NCBI RefSeq assembly: GCF_020886775.1
Contig: NZ_AP024525.1
Span: forward strand, 124,001 to 188,000
Direction of reading: 5' to 3'
DNA from: Sinomonas cyclohexanicum
GTDB taxonomy: Bacteria > Actinomycetota > Actinomycetes > Actinomycetales > Micrococcaceae
DNA length: 64,000 nucleotides
The translations under genes and the position numbers were made by a program. The notes beneath the pieces were generated by a model. The model made no database searches and was not told the origin of the DNA. It saw only the letters and a list, made by a program, of their open reading frames with translations. Shown here piece after piece: positions 24,933 to 33,936 of the stretch (positions within the stretch are counted from its first letter, which is position 1; every line of letters begins with the position of its first letter).

Positions 24933-25048
24933 GCTTGCACCCTAGCCGCGGAGCGCGGCGGGGGCGAGGCCACGGCTTGTACACGACGCCGGCCGGCGGC
25001 TCCCGCTCGGATGCGTCGGCCGTCTTCGCACGGCACCGGAGACCGGTG

Positions 25049-25678
25049 TCAGAGAACCGTCCGCGCCGCCGCGATGAACGCCTTGATGAGCCGCACGTCC
25101 TTGACGCCCCGAGAGGACTCGACCCCGCTCGAGACGTCCACACCACTCGGCTTGAGCGCAGAGACGGCAGAGGCGACGTTCTCGGGGGACAGCCCGCCGG
25201 CCAGGGCCCAGAAGCCCGAGGGCGCCGAGTCCAGCTCATCCTCGGAGAACCGGGCGCCCGAGCCCGGTACGGCGGCGTCGAGCAGGAGCCGGTCCGGCGA
25301 GGACCACCCGGCGGCGGTGCGTCGCGTGTACTCGCCGGCAGCGAGGGCCCGGATCACGCGGAATCCCGCGTCCCGCAAGGAATCCGCCACGGCATCCGGC
25401 TCGTCGCCGTGCAGCTGCACCGTGTCGACGCCTGCCTCGCGCGCCAGCCGGGCGATTTCCTCGAGCGACTGGCCGCGCACCACGGCCACGGTCTCGATCT
25501 CCTGCCCCGAGCGGTGAGCGGCCTCCCGGGCAGCGCCGACGAGCGAGGCCGCCAGCGCGGCGTCGACCGTCCGGGGGCTCCCCGGCGCGAGGACGAACCC
25601 GACCGCGTCCGCCCCCGCATCCACGGCCGTCTCGACGGCCTCTGGCGTGGACAGCCCGCAGATCTTCACCCAGAGCAT
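25049..25678 (-). CDS. trpF: Phosphoribosylanthranilate isomerase
   Basis: 209 residues, TIM-barrel. Catalytic Cys in VKICGLSTPEAV (Cys7), QLHGDEPDAV, LLLDAAVPGSGARF (Asp of the general acid), ALAGGLSPENV and GVDVSSGVESSRGVKD at the C-terminus, the usual phosphate-binding end. It isomerises phosphoribosylanthranilate to CdRP in tryptophan synthesis. It is apart from other trp genes, coupled by ATGA overlap to the AlaX gene upstream. Confidence 0.95.
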   Translation of the reverse strand: MLWVKICGLSTPEAVETAVDAGADAVGFVLAPGSPRTVDAALAASLVGAAREAAHRSGQEIETVAVVRGQSLEEIARLAREAGVDTVQLHGDEPDAVADSLRDAGFRVIRALAAGEYTRRTAAGWSSPDRLLLDAAVPGSGARFSEDELDSAPSGFWALAGGLSPENVASAVSALKPSGVDVSSGVESSRGVKDVRLIKAFIAAARTVL

Positions 25679-26388
25679 CAGTTGGCCCCGTCCCGCCCAC
25701 GCGGGGCGTGCTCGGCCTCGTACCGGACCTTGATGGCCCCGCGCTTGACCTTGACCTCGAGGATCCGCACCCCCGTGAGGTCCGCCAGCGAGCGAACGTG
25801 CGTGCCGCCGCACGGCTCTGCGTTGACGCCCTCGATCGTGACGGTGCGGTGGCCCGCCTCGTCCATGGACGCGGAGACGGCGCCACCGTTCGCGAGCACG
25901 GCGTCCATCTGCGCCTGGAACTCGGCGCGGACGGCCTCGCGCAGCGCGGGCGTCGCGAGCTCGTCCTCGTGCCCCGCCGGGTCGAAGTCGAGGCGCGCCT
26001 GCCCCGGGAAGTGCGAGTGCCCGGCGTGGACCCATCCGCGGGCCTCGCCGAGGTGCCCGAGGACGTGCCCGGCGGTGTGCAGCGCGGCGTGGCGGCGGCG
26101 CAGCACCGGGTCCACATGGCACACGACGGCGGCACCCACCTCTGGCGCGGCCGGCACCCCGCGCAGCACCACGAGCCCGTCGTCGGTGCGCGCGGGTGCG
26201 ACCGGGGCGCCGTCGAGCGTCCCCTCGTCTGAGGGCTGCCCGCCGCCCTTGGGGTGGAAGATGTTCGGCGAGACCGCCGCCCAGGCGCCGTCCTGGTCGG
26301 AGCCGGACGCGATCACGGTCGCGGAGGCTTCGGTGAGGTAGGTGTCGTCGTTGTAGGCGTTCGTCTGCTGGGCGAGGGCTGCGGTCAC
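25678..26388 (-). CDS. Alanyl-tRNA editing protein AlaX (AlaXM-type)
   Basis: 236 residues, without the alanyl-tRNA synthetase catalytic core. Zinc-site motifs HTAGHVLGH (residue about 104) and CGGTHVRS (about 193) are those of trans-editing domains that deacylate Ser- or Gly-tRNA(Ala). HPKGGGQPSDEG near residue 46 is the Gly-rich motif of AlaXM. GTG start at 26388 is 7-8 bases after TACACT, suggesting a leaderless mRNA. Coupled to trpF downstream. Confidence 0.92.
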   Translation of the reverse strand: MTAALAQQTNAYNDDTYLTEASATVIASGSDQDGAWAAVSPNIFHPKGGGQPSDEGTLDGAPVAPARTDDGLVVLRGVPAAPEVGAAVVCHVDPVLRRRHAALHTAGHVLGHLGEARGWVHAGHSHFPGQARLDFDPAGHEDELATPALREAVRAEFQAQMDAVLANGGAVSASMDEAGHRTVTIEGVNAEPCGGTHVRSLADLTGVRILEVKVKRGAIKVRYEAEHAPRGRDGAN

Positions 26389-26460
26389 CCATCAAGTGTA
26401 GGCGTGGGGCTCGGGCCCCTGCCTCTGGTTCGTGCGGGGGTGAGTGGGTACTGTCGAGGC

Positions 26461-27483
26461 ATGTCCGCGAACCCCGAGGGCGCCACCGCGTACTGGACCA
26501 CCGGGCCGTACTGCGGCGAACTCCGCCACGAGCCGCTCGCGCCCCTACGGGAGGGCGACGCGCTCGTCAGGACCCTCTACTCGGGCCACTCGCGCGGCAC
26601 CGAGAACCTCGTGCATGCGGGCAATGTCCCTGCGCGCGTGGCCAAGCTCATGGAGGCACCTCACCAGGAAGGCCACTTCCCCGCGCCGGTGAAGTACGGC
26701 TACCTCTCGGTGGGCGTCGTGGAGGCCGGCCCCGGTGACCTCGTGGGCCGCACCGTGTTCTGCCTCTACCCGCACCAAGACCGCTACGTGGTCCCGGTGG
26801 GGGACCTGACCGCTGTGCCCGACGGCGTCCCTCCCCGCCGTGCGATCCTCGCCGGGGCGGTCGAGACGGCCGTCAACGCGCTGTGGGAAGCAGGTCCGCG
26901 GATCGGCGACCGGGTCGCCGTGGTGGGCTGCGGGCTGATCGGCGGATCGGTCGCCGCGCTGCTGCGGCGCTTTCCCCTTGAGCGCCTCCAGGCCGTTGAC
27001 CGCGACCCGTCCCGCGTCGAGCTCGCCGCGGCGCTCGGCGTCCCGTTCGTGCTCCCGGAGGACGCCGCCGAGGACTGCGACATCGTCTTCCACGCCTCCG
27101 CGACGTCCGCGGGCCTGACCCGCAGCCTCGAGATCGCCGGCGACGACGGCGAGGTCATCGAGCTCTCGTGGTACGGCAGCGGGGACGTGAGCGTGCCCCT
27201 CGGCGCCGACTTCCACGCCCGGCGCCTCGCACTGCGCGCGAGCCAGGTGGGGCAGGTCGCCCGGCCGCGACAGGCCCGGCGCACGACGGCGCAACGTCTC
27301 GCCCTCGCGCTGGGCCTCCTCAGGGACCCCGTGTTCGACGCGTTCCTCGGCACGCCGTCCGACTTCGCAGACCTGCCCGCGACGATGGACCGCCTCGCGG
27401 GGGACACGGGGCGTGCCCCGGCTGGCCCGTCCGGCGCCTCACCCGGCCTGTGCCACCTCATCCGCTATCCGGGGGCGCCGTGA
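26461..27483 (+). CDS. MDR-family NAD(P)-dependent dehydrogenase (SRGTE type)
   Basis: 340 residues. The motif YSGHSRGTENLV replaces the zinc-binding Cys site of classical alcohol dehydrogenases; this subgroup includes BchC-like dehydrogenases. GDRVAVVGCGLIGGSVAALL is the Rossmann motif. The ATG at 26461 lies 6 bases after TACTGT, so the mRNA is probably leaderless, and it diverges from the AlaX gene. With the next two genes it forms a cluster often seen in actinobacteria; its product is not known. Confidence 0.82.
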   Translation: MSANPEGATAYWTTGPYCGELRHEPLAPLREGDALVRTLYSGHSRGTENLVHAGNVPARVAKLMEAPHQEGHFPAPVKYGYLSVGVVEAGPGDLVGRTVFCLYPHQDRYVVPVGDLTAVPDGVPPRRAILAGAVETAVNALWEAGPRIGDRVAVVGCGLIGGSVAALLRRFPLERLQAVDRDPSRVELAAALGVPFVLPEDAAEDCDIVFHASATSAGLTRSLEIAGDDGEVIELSWYGSGDVSVPLGADFHARRLALRASQVGQVARPRQARRTTAQRLALALGLLRDPVFDAFLGTPSDFADLPATMDRLAGDTGRAPAGPSGASPGLCHLIRYPGAP

Positions 27484-27553
27484 CGTCGCCCGGTGTTGAG
27501 CGCCAAACCGGTCGGTGGTTGAGCGCCGTCGAACCCCGCACCCGAGGAGGAGC

Positions 27554-28000
27554 ATGTTCACCCTGACGGTCCGAGACCACGTCATGATCGCCCACAGCCT
27601 CCCGCGGCCCGCGTTCGGCCCGGCGCAGGGGCTCCACGGCGCCACGTTCGTCGTAGAGCTCACCGTGCGCGCCGAAGCGCTGGACGCGAACTCGACCGTC
27701 ATGGACATCGGCGAGGCCACGGAACTGCTCTCGGCGGTCCTCGATGGCCTGCGCTACCGCAACCTCGACGACCACCCGGACTTCGCCGGCCGGCTCACCA
27801 CCACGGAGGTCCTCGCCCAGCATGTGGCCGTCGCCGCGGCGGAGCACTTCCGGCACCTCGGCCACCTCACCGCCGTCGAGGCGACCCTCCGAGAGCACCC
27901 CGACGCGTGGGCCTCCTGCACTGTCGAGCTGCCCGGCCGCCGGGACGGGCCGACGGCGGGCCGCGGCGGCCCGGAGCGCCCGGTGCCGGGCCCCGCGTGA
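27554..28000 (+). CDS. 6-pyruvoyltetrahydropterin synthase/QueD-like protein
   Basis: 148 residues, T-fold. MIAHSLPR, QGLHGATF, DDHPDF and TTTEVLAQHVA align with the QueD/PTPS core. However, the usual CxxLHGHxY motif reads AQGLHGATF, so the catalytic Cys and one of the zinc His residues are absent. Canonical PTPS or QueD activity is therefore unlikely unless another residue takes over. GAGGAGG stands before the ATG. Its TGA overlaps the GTG of the glycosyltransferase gene. A Gly/Arg/Pro-rich tail ends the protein. Confidence 0.82.
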   Translation: MFTLTVRDHVMIAHSLPRPAFGPAQGLHGATFVVELTVRAEALDANSTVMDIGEATELLSAVLDGLRYRNLDDHPDFAGRLTTTEVLAQHVAVAAAEHFRHLGHLTAVEATLREHPDAWASCTVELPGRRDGPTAGRGGPERPVPGPA

Positions 28001-29166
28001 CTCCGCCCCCGGTGCTGCGGCTCGTGGTCCCCGGCAGCCTCGGCTACTCCTCTGGCGGCACGGTCTACAACGCCGCGCTGCTCGGCGCGCTGCAGAGGAT
28101 CGGCGCGGCCGCCGAGGAGGTGGCCGTGCCGGGGGCGTGGCCGGTCGGGTCGGACGCGGACCGGCGCCGTCTCGCCGACGCGCTGGTCCCCACCGCCGTC
28201 GCGGGCGAGGCCGCACCCGCACACGCGCACGAGCGGCCCGACGCCATAAGCACCGCACCGCGGTCCATGCTCATAGACGGGCTCGCGGCCCTCGGCGCGC
28301 CGGGCGAGGTCCGCGCCGCCGCGGGGGCGTGCACGGACGCCGGGACCACACTCGGGATCCTGGTCCACATGTCCCTCGCCGATGCCCCGGGCCTCTCGGC
28401 GGCCGAGGCTGCCCGGCTGGCCGGCCTCGAGCGCGAGGCCCTGGCCGCCGCCGTGGTGATCGTCCCGAGCGAGTTCGCCGCGAGGAGGCTCGCCGAGCGC
28501 TACGGGCTGCACGCACACGTGGCGCGGCCCGGCGTCGTGCGCGCGCCGGAAGCGCCGGGCAGCGCGGCGGGAGGCGGGCCGCCGCACGTGCTGTGCCTCG
28601 CCGCCCTGCTGCCGGGGAAGGGGCAGCTGCGGCTCGTGCAGGCGCTCGGTGCACTGCGGGACGAGCAGTGGACCCTCACGCTCGCGGGGCACGACGCCGC
28701 GGACCCGGCCTACGCGCGCGCGGTCGCCGCGGAGGCGGCTCGGCTCGGCATCGCGGACCGTGTCCAGCTGCCGGGGGAGCTGCGCGGGCCCGCGCTCGAG
28801 GCCGAGTGGGCGAGGACGGACCTGACGGTCCTCGCGTCCGAGTCGGAGACGTTCGGGCTCTCGGTCGCGGAGGCGCTCGCCCGGGGCGTGCCGGCGATCG
28901 TGGGCGCGGGGACGGGGGCGGCCGAGGCGCTGGCCCTCTCGCTCGAGAGCGGTCTCGGGACGGCGGGGAGCGCCCTGGGGCCCGCGTCCGAGGGGACGGA
29001 CCCGCTCACCGCCGAGCTCGCGCGGTGGCTCGTCGACCCCGGGGTGCGGGCGCGGTGGCGGGCCGCGGCGCGCGCGGCGAGGCCGCTGCTGCCAGGCTGG
29101 GAGGGGACGGCGCGCGCCGTCGTGCGGGCGATGAGCCCTACTGGCCTCGCCAGCGCAGGGTCATGA
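27997..29166 (+). CDS. Glycosyltransferase family 4-type protein
   Basis: 389 residues, GT-B fold. VPGSLGYSSGGTVYNAALLG is the N-terminal donor-side strand with the Gly-rich loop, HVLCLAALLPGKGQLRLVQAL begins the second domain, and ESETFGLSVAEALARGVPAIVG is the Glu-rich nucleotide-sugar motif (EX7E). It would glycosylate a small molecule made by the dehydrogenase and PTPS-like protein, by position. Coupled by GTGA. Its last 29 bases overlap crgA on the opposite strand. Confidence 0.85.
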   Translation: MTPPPVLRLVVPGSLGYSSGGTVYNAALLGALQRIGAAAEEVAVPGAWPVGSDADRRRLADALVPTAVAGEAAPAHAHERPDAISTAPRSMLIDGLAALGAPGEVRAAAGACTDAGTTLGILVHMSLADAPGLSAAEAARLAGLEREALAAAVVIVPSEFAARRLAERYGLHAHVARPGVVRAPEAPGSAAGGGPPHVLCLAALLPGKGQLRLVQALGALRDEQWTLTLAGHDAADPAYARAVAAEAARLGIADRVQLPGELRGPALEAEWARTDLTVLASESETFGLSVAEALARGVPAIVGAGTGAAEALALSLESGLGTAGSALGPASEGTDPLTAELARWLVDPGVRARWRAAARAARPLLPGWEGTARAVVRAMSPTGLASAGS

Positions 29167-29446
29167 GGAACCCCGTGATCGCGACCGCGAACCCGATCAT
29201 GATGTTCCAGTTCCCGAGCTCGGGCAACGGGAAGAGCCCCTGGGTCACGTAGAACGTGATGATCCAGAGCAGGCCCACCACCATGAGCCCGAACATGACG
29301 TACTTGTACCACTGCGGGGTGGGGCCCTGCGCCCGGGCGGCGCGGCGCTGGCGCTTGGCCTTCTTGGCGGCCCGGCGCGCGGCGTCCTTGGTCCCGGTGC
29401 CTTGCTGCGGCTTCTTCTGCTGCGGCTTGTCCGTCGACTCGGGCAC
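29138..29446 (-). CDS. crgA: Cell division protein CrgA
   Basis: 102 residues. N-terminal Lys/Arg/Gln-rich cytosolic part, then two membrane helices (PQWYKYVMFGLMVVGLLWII and WNIMIGFAVAITGFLMTL) with the conserved WYK and GNWN motifs of CrgA. CrgA helps assemble the division and elongation machinery in actinobacteria, binding FtsQ, FtsI and CwsA. GTG start at 29446. The overlap with the glycosyltransferase end is tail to tail. Confidence 0.9.
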   Translation of the reverse strand: MPESTDKPQQKKPQQGTGTKDAARRAAKKAKRQRRAARAQGPTPQWYKYVMFGLMVVGLLWIITFYVTQGLFPLPELGNWNIMIGFAVAITGFLMTLRWRGQ

Positions 29447-29609
29447 TTAACCTCCTCGGGGCCCGCTCGGCACGCGGCGGGGCCCGCTTGGTATCCTGCA
29501 GACACCGCCGAAGTGCCGGGGCGCTGCTGCTGACTGCAGTGGGTTCACTGGTTTGCCAGCCAGTCTATCCCGGCGCGCCGGCCCGCCCACTCCACGATTG
29601 GCCCGATAC

Positions 29610-30251
29610 ATGTCCACGCGCATCCTCGTCATCGACAACTACGATTCATTCGTCTACACCCTCGTCGGGTACCTCCAGCAGCTCGGCGCGGAGACCACCG
29701 TGGTGAGGAACGACGACGTCTCGCTCGCCGAGGCGATCGAGCTCGCTGAGGCGCGCGACGGCGTGCTGATCTCGCCCGGGCCGGGCAACCCCGCGGAGGC
29801 GGGCGTGTGCATCGACCTCATCAGGTGGTGCGGGGACAACGCGAAGCCGATGCTGGGCGTCTGCCTCGGGCACCAGGCCCTCGCCGAGGCCTACGGCGGG
29901 ACGGTGACTCATGCCCCGGAGCTCATGCACGGCAAGACGTCGCTCGTGGAGCATGAGGGCCAGGGCGTGTTTGCGGGGCTCCCGAGCCCGTTCACCGCCA
30001 CCCGGTACCACTCGCTCGTGGCGGCCGCGGACACCATCCCGGACGCTCTCGAGGTCACTGCGCACACGCATTCCGGTGTGGTCATGGGCCTCCAGCACAG
30101 GACGGCGCCGCTGTGGGGCGTGCAGTTCCACCCGGAGAGCGTGCTCACCGAGGGCGGCTACCAGATGCTGGGCACGTGGCTCGAGTCCCTGGGGCTCGCC
30201 GGGGCCGCGGAGAAGGCCTCGCACCTCAGCCCGCTCATCACCGCAGGCTGA
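29610..30251 (+). CDS. pabA: Aminodeoxychorismate/anthranilate synthase glutamine amidotransferase subunit
   Basis: 213 residues. Class I glutaminase: VIDNYDSFVYTLVGYL, SPGPGNPAEAG, GVCLGHQALAEAYGG with the catalytic Cys, and VQFHPESVLTEGG with His and Glu. In actinobacteria the copy next to the pknB operon usually serves folate synthesis (PabA), sometimes both folate and tryptophan. It is convergent with pknB, with a 9-base gap. The 5' region 29447-29609 between crgA and pabA holds both promoters; I see no clear operator. Confidence 0.9.
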   Translation: MSTRILVIDNYDSFVYTLVGYLQQLGAETTVVRNDDVSLAEAIELAEARDGVLISPGPGNPAEAGVCIDLIRWCGDNAKPMLGVCLGHQALAEAYGGTVTHAPELMHGKTSLVEHEGQGVFAGLPSPFTATRYHSLVAAADTIPDALEVTAHTHSGVVMGLQHRTAPLWGVQFHPESVLTEGGYQMLGTWLESLGLAGAAEKASHLSPLITAG

Positions 30252-30260
30252 GCCCTGGCG

Positions 30261-32186
30261 TCACGGGCCGTTCCCGCCGCCCTTCTTGGTCGGCGTGGGG
30301 GAGGACGACGGCGTCGAGGTGGGGGTCGGCGACGGGCTCGGCGCCGGCGGCGGGGCCTTGGCCACGACGAGCGTCACGGTGCCCCCCTGATCGATGGTCC
30401 CGTGCGCGGCCGGCGTCTCATCCGTGACCGTCCCGGGCGCGACCACCTCGTTCACCTGCTCCTGGGTGGTTGCCGCGAGTCCGAGGGCCTTGAGCGCGTT
30501 CTGGGCCGCGTCGAGGGTCATGCCGCGCACATCGGGCACCTCGACCTTGCCGGTCGAGACCGTCAGCTCCACCTCGGAGCCGATGGCCACCGTCTGGCCC
30601 ACCCCCGGGTTCGTCGAGATGACCGTGCCCTGCGGCGCCTTGGGATCATTGGCGAGGACCGCCTTCGGCTTGATCTTGAGCCCCAGCCCCTGGAGGGTCT
30701 GGCGGGCGCCGGCCTCCGTGGCCCCGATGATCGAGTCGGGGATGGTGGCGTTCGCGGGCCCTGCGGAGATCAGCAGTGAGATGGTGGAGCCCTTGGCCAG
30801 CTGGGCTCCGGCGTCCGGCACGGTCCTGATCGCCGTCCCCTTGGGGATCGTCGGGTCGTTGGGCCTGTCGATGTTCGGCTGCAGGCCCAGGCCCTGGAGC
30901 TTGAGCGTTGCCTCGGTCTCGGTCATGTTCGCGACCGACGGGACCGGGACCATCTGCACGGCGGCCGGCTGGTTCACGTAGTTGTACAGCAGGATCCCGC
31001 CACCAGTCGCGAGGAGGAGGGCCGCCATGATGAGCGCCACGATCCACGTCCGGCGCCGCCCGCGGCCGCGCCTGGCACGCTCCTCGTCCCGTGCGTCGTC
31101 GAATTCGATGAGCCCCGCCGCCGGGGGCGGCACGACCGGGATCTCCCCGGTGTCGCCGAGGTGGGACGACGCCGGCCGCTCGTCCTCCGCAGCCTCGTTG
31201 CCCACCGCGTTGCTGCCGTCCGCTGCGGCGCCCGCCTCCCCGGCAGCAGCCCCGGCGCCGACGAGCCCGACGGCAACGGTGGGGACGCCGCCGTCGTCCG
31301 CCGCGGCCGAACCCGGGCGGGCCGGGAGCACGACGCCGGCCCGCGCCGCGCGCAGGGCGCGCTGGAAGGCCGCGGCGCTCGCGAAACGGGCGTCCGGGTC
31401 TTTCTCGAGCGCACGGTCGAGGACGCTCTGCAGTGCGGGCGTGACCTCGGGGTTGAACTCCGAGGCCGGAGGCGGCGCGGACTTGACGTGCTGGAGCGCC
31501 AGCGAGACGGGCGACTCGCCGACGAACGGCGGGCGGCCCGTGAGGAGCTCGTACAGGAGGCAGCCGGCCGAGTACAGGTCGCTGCGCGCGTCCACCACCT
31601 CGCCCTGAGCCTGCTCGGGGGAGAGGTACTGAGCGGTCCCTACCACGGCCTGGGCCTGCGTCATGGTCGCGGCCGTGTCCGCCGTGGCGCGTGCGATCCC
31701 GAAGTCCATGACCTTCACCGAGCCCGGTGGGCTGCACACCATGACGTTGGCCGGCTTGATGTCCCGGTGGACGATCCCCTGGCGGTGGCTGTACTCGAGC
31801 GCGGACAGCACGCCGAGCACATAGTCCACGGCCTCGTTGGCCGAGACGCCGCCCTCGCGCACCACCTCGCGCAGGGTCTTGCCCGAGACGAGCTCCATGA
31901 TGATGTACGGGACCGCCACGCTGTGCGGAGACAGTGGGTCGGAGTTGTGCTCTCCCGTGTCGTACACCGCCACGATTGCGGGGTGGTTCAGGCCTGCCAC
32001 AGCGCGCGCCTCGCGCTCGAACCGCGCACGGAACTGCCCGTCCCGAGCCATATCAGGGCGCAGCATCTTCACTGCGACCGCGCGGCCGAGGCGAAGGTCC
32101 TGGCCCTCGAACACGTCCGCCATCCCGCCCTGGCCGATGAGCTGGCCGAGCTCGTATCGGCCCGAGAGGACGATCGGAGCGGGCAT
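30261..32186 (-). CDS. pknB: Serine/threonine protein kinase PknB with PASTA repeats
   Basis: 641 residues from ATG 32186, chosen for GAGAGGA 9 bases upstream; an alternative ATG at 32231 adds 15 residues and lies 4 bases after the pknA stop. Kinase domain residues 1-290: GQGGMADVFEG, VAVKMLRP, HRDIKPANVM, DFGIARA. A linker, a helix near residue 395 (TWIVALIMAALLLATGGGILL), then three extracellular PASTA repeats, the last starting EVPDVRGMT. A Pro/Ser/Thr tail ends it. It senses muropeptides or lipid II and controls growth and division. Confidence 0.93.
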   Translation of the reverse strand: MPAPIVLSGRYELGQLIGQGGMADVFEGQDLRLGRAVAVKMLRPDMARDGQFRARFEREARAVAGLNHPAIVAVYDTGEHNSDPLSPHSVAVPYIIMELVSGKTLREVVREGGVSANEAVDYVLGVLSALEYSHRQGIVHRDIKPANVMVCSPPGSVKVMDFGIARATADTAATMTQAQAVVGTAQYLSPEQAQGEVVDARSDLYSAGCLLYELLTGRPPFVGESPVSLALQHVKSAPPPASEFNPEVTPALQSVLDRALEKDPDARFASAAAFQRALRAARAGVVLPARPGSAAADDGGVPTVAVGLVGAGAAAGEAGAAADGSNAVGNEAAEDERPASSHLGDTGEIPVVPPPAAGLIEFDDARDEERARRGRGRRRTWIVALIMAALLLATGGGILLYNYVNQPAAVQMVPVPSVANMTETEATLKLQGLGLQPNIDRPNDPTIPKGTAIRTVPDAGAQLAKGSTISLLISAGPANATIPDSIIGATEAGARQTLQGLGLKIKPKAVLANDPKAPQGTVISTNPGVGQTVAIGSEVELTVSTGKVEVPDVRGMTLDAAQNALKALGLAATTQEQVNEVVAPGTVTDETPAAHGTIDQGGTVTLVVAKAPPPAPSPSPTPTSTPSSSPTPTKKGGGNGP

Positions 32187-32235
32187 GGGCGCGTCCTCTC
32201 GTTCCAGGGGCGGATGGGCGGAATGTGTCATGGTG

Positions 32236-33936
32236 TCAGTTGCCGGGGGCCGTGGGAAGCAGCGAGGGCAGGGCACCGGATGTCTGGGTCGGCGAGGTGT
32301 TCGCCGGCGGTGCGGGCGTCGACTGTGCAGGCGGAGGGGTCGTGATGGTCACTGGCGGCTGAACCGAGAGGTACGTGACCGTGATGGTCGATCCGATCGC
32401 CACCTCGCCTCCGGGTTCGATCCCGGTGACCTGGCCCATCGTCCCCGTCCGCGACTGCACGGGGTTGAGCACCACCCTCATACCGAGCCCCTCCAGCTGA
32501 GCCTTTACCTGAGTGTAGTTCTTGCCCAGGTAGGCGGCCGGGACGATGTTGACCGTGGCGGGGCCGGTGTCGACCGGCGTGCTCGGGGGGGTGCTCGACG
32601 GCGGCGCCGAGGACGCAGTGGTCGGGGGCGCGCTCGAGACGGTCGGGGCCTGGCTGCTCGGCGAGTTCGACGGCAGGGGCGACGGGCTGAAGAGCCCGGC
32701 GTTGGAGAGCCACACGCCGATCAGCACGAAAAGGAGCAGGAGGACCAGGCCCACGAGCGGCCACGTGAAGGGGCTGCGCTTGCGCGGCTGCCGGCGCGGC
32801 GGAACGTCGTCGAGCTGCTCGTCGTCCTCGACCGGCGCGTACAGCGGGTGGTCCGCGTCCTCGCGCGCCGAGGCGCCGGCGTCGGGATCCGCGGTGCCCA
32901 CCAAGGGGAGGGCCGACGTCGCGGGCACACCCCGCGCTGCCGAGGCACCCGCGGCGGCTGCCGCCGCCCCGGCGGCCCCGGCGAGGCCGGCGCCGCCGAC
33001 CACGGCGGTGGGGGCCGTGGCCTGCCGGTCCATCTTGCCCGTGGCCACCGCGCTCATGGCCTCGGTCGAGTCGTCGTGGAGGAGCATCCCCGGGACCGCG
33101 GCGTGGGCCGCCTGGACATCTCCGCGGCGCAGCGCCTCGGCCGCCTCCGCGAGCTTGATCGCGTTGGCGGGACGGTTGCGCGGGTCCTTGGCGAGCATGG
33201 ACATGAGCAGGGCCCTCACGGGCGCCGGGATCTGGTCGGGCAGCGGCGGCGGGGCGTCGTTGACCTGGGCGAGCGCGATCGCGATCTGGCTTTCGCCCGA
33301 GAACGGCCGGTGGCCCGTGAGGCACTCGTAGCCGATCACCCCGAGCGAGTAGACGTCGCTCGAGCCCGTGGCCTGCTGGCCCGTGGCCTGCTCCGGGGCG
33401 AGGTACTGCGCCGTGCCCATGACCTGACCGGTCTGGGTCAGCGGCACCTGGTCGGCGAGCCGCGCGATGCCGAAGTCGGTGACCTTCACACGGTGTTCGG
33501 GTGTGATGAGCAGGTTGCCGGGCTTCACGTCGCGGTGCACGAGCCCCTGGCCGTGGGCCACGGCGAGGGCGCGCGCGGTCTGCGCGATGATGTTCAGCGT
33601 CCGGTCGGGGGAGAGGACGCGCTCCCGCTCGAGGATCGCGGAGAGCGGCTCGCCCGGGACGAGCTCCATCACGAGGTACGCGGAGCCGGCGGCCTCGCCG
33701 TAGTCGAATACGTTCGCGATCCCGTTGTGGTTCAGGAGGGCCGTGTGGCGCGCCTCCGCCCGGAAGCGCTCGAGGAAGCTCGGATCGCCCGCGTACTCCT
33801 CCTTGAGGATCTTGATGGCAACGATGCGCCCGAGCACCTGGTCCCGGGCGCGCCATACCTCGCCCATGCCACCGATGGCGATACGGCTCTGCAGCTCGTA
33901 CCTGCCGCCCAAGGTGATGCCTGACGTCGGTCTCAC
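32236..33936 (-). CDS. pknA: Serine/threonine protein kinase PknA
   Basis: 566 residues from GTG 33936 (GTGA overlap with pbpA). Kinase domain residues 1-290: [48 protein letters not shown] long Ala-rich linker, helix near residue 390 ([19 protein letters not shown]), then a Pro/Ser-rich stretch and one PASTA-like repeat ([17 protein letters not shown]), more than the PASTA-less PknA of mycobacteria. It phosphorylates growth and cell-shape proteins with PknB. Confidence 0.92.
   Translation of the reverse strand: MRPTSGITLGGRYELQSRIAIGGMGEVWRARDQVLGRIVAIKILKEEYAGDPSFLERFRAEARHTALLNHNGIANVFDYGEAAGSAYLVMELVPGEPLSAILERERVLSPDRTLNIIAQTARALAVAHGQGLVHRDVKPGNLLITPEHRVKVTDFGIARLADQVPLTQTGQVMGTAQYLAPEQATGQQATGSSDVYSLGVIGYECLTGHRPFSGESQIAIALAQVNDAPPPLPDQIPAPVRALLMSMLAKDPRNRPANAIKLAEAAEALRRGDVQAAHAAVPGMLLHDDSTEAMSAVATGKMDRQATAPTAVVGGAGLAGAAGAAAAAAGASAARGVPATSALPLVGTADPDAGASAREDADHPLYAPVEDDEQLDDVPPRRQPRKRSPFTWPLVGLVLLLLFVLIGVWLSNAGLFSPSPLPSNSPSSQAPTVSSAPPTTASSAPPSSTPPSTPVDTGPATVNIVPAAYLGKNYTQVKAQLEGLGMRVVLNPVQSRTGTMGQVTGIEPGGEVAIGSTITVTYLSVQPPVTITTPPPAQSTPAPPANTSPTQTSGALPSLLPTAPGN

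Noticed and set aside
24933-25048. Trp attenuator next to trpF
   Set aside because: It lies downstream of trpF, not upstream, and has no Trp-rich leader peptide or T-tract terminator.
30261-32231. pknB start at 32231 in place of 32186
   Set aside because: Spacing from the pknA stop is attractive, but no ribosome binding site precedes it. GAGAGGA supports 32186. Either remains possible.
31837-33924. Long + strand frame opposite pknA and pknB
   Set aside because: Shadow of the kinase genes. No ribosome binding site or domain.
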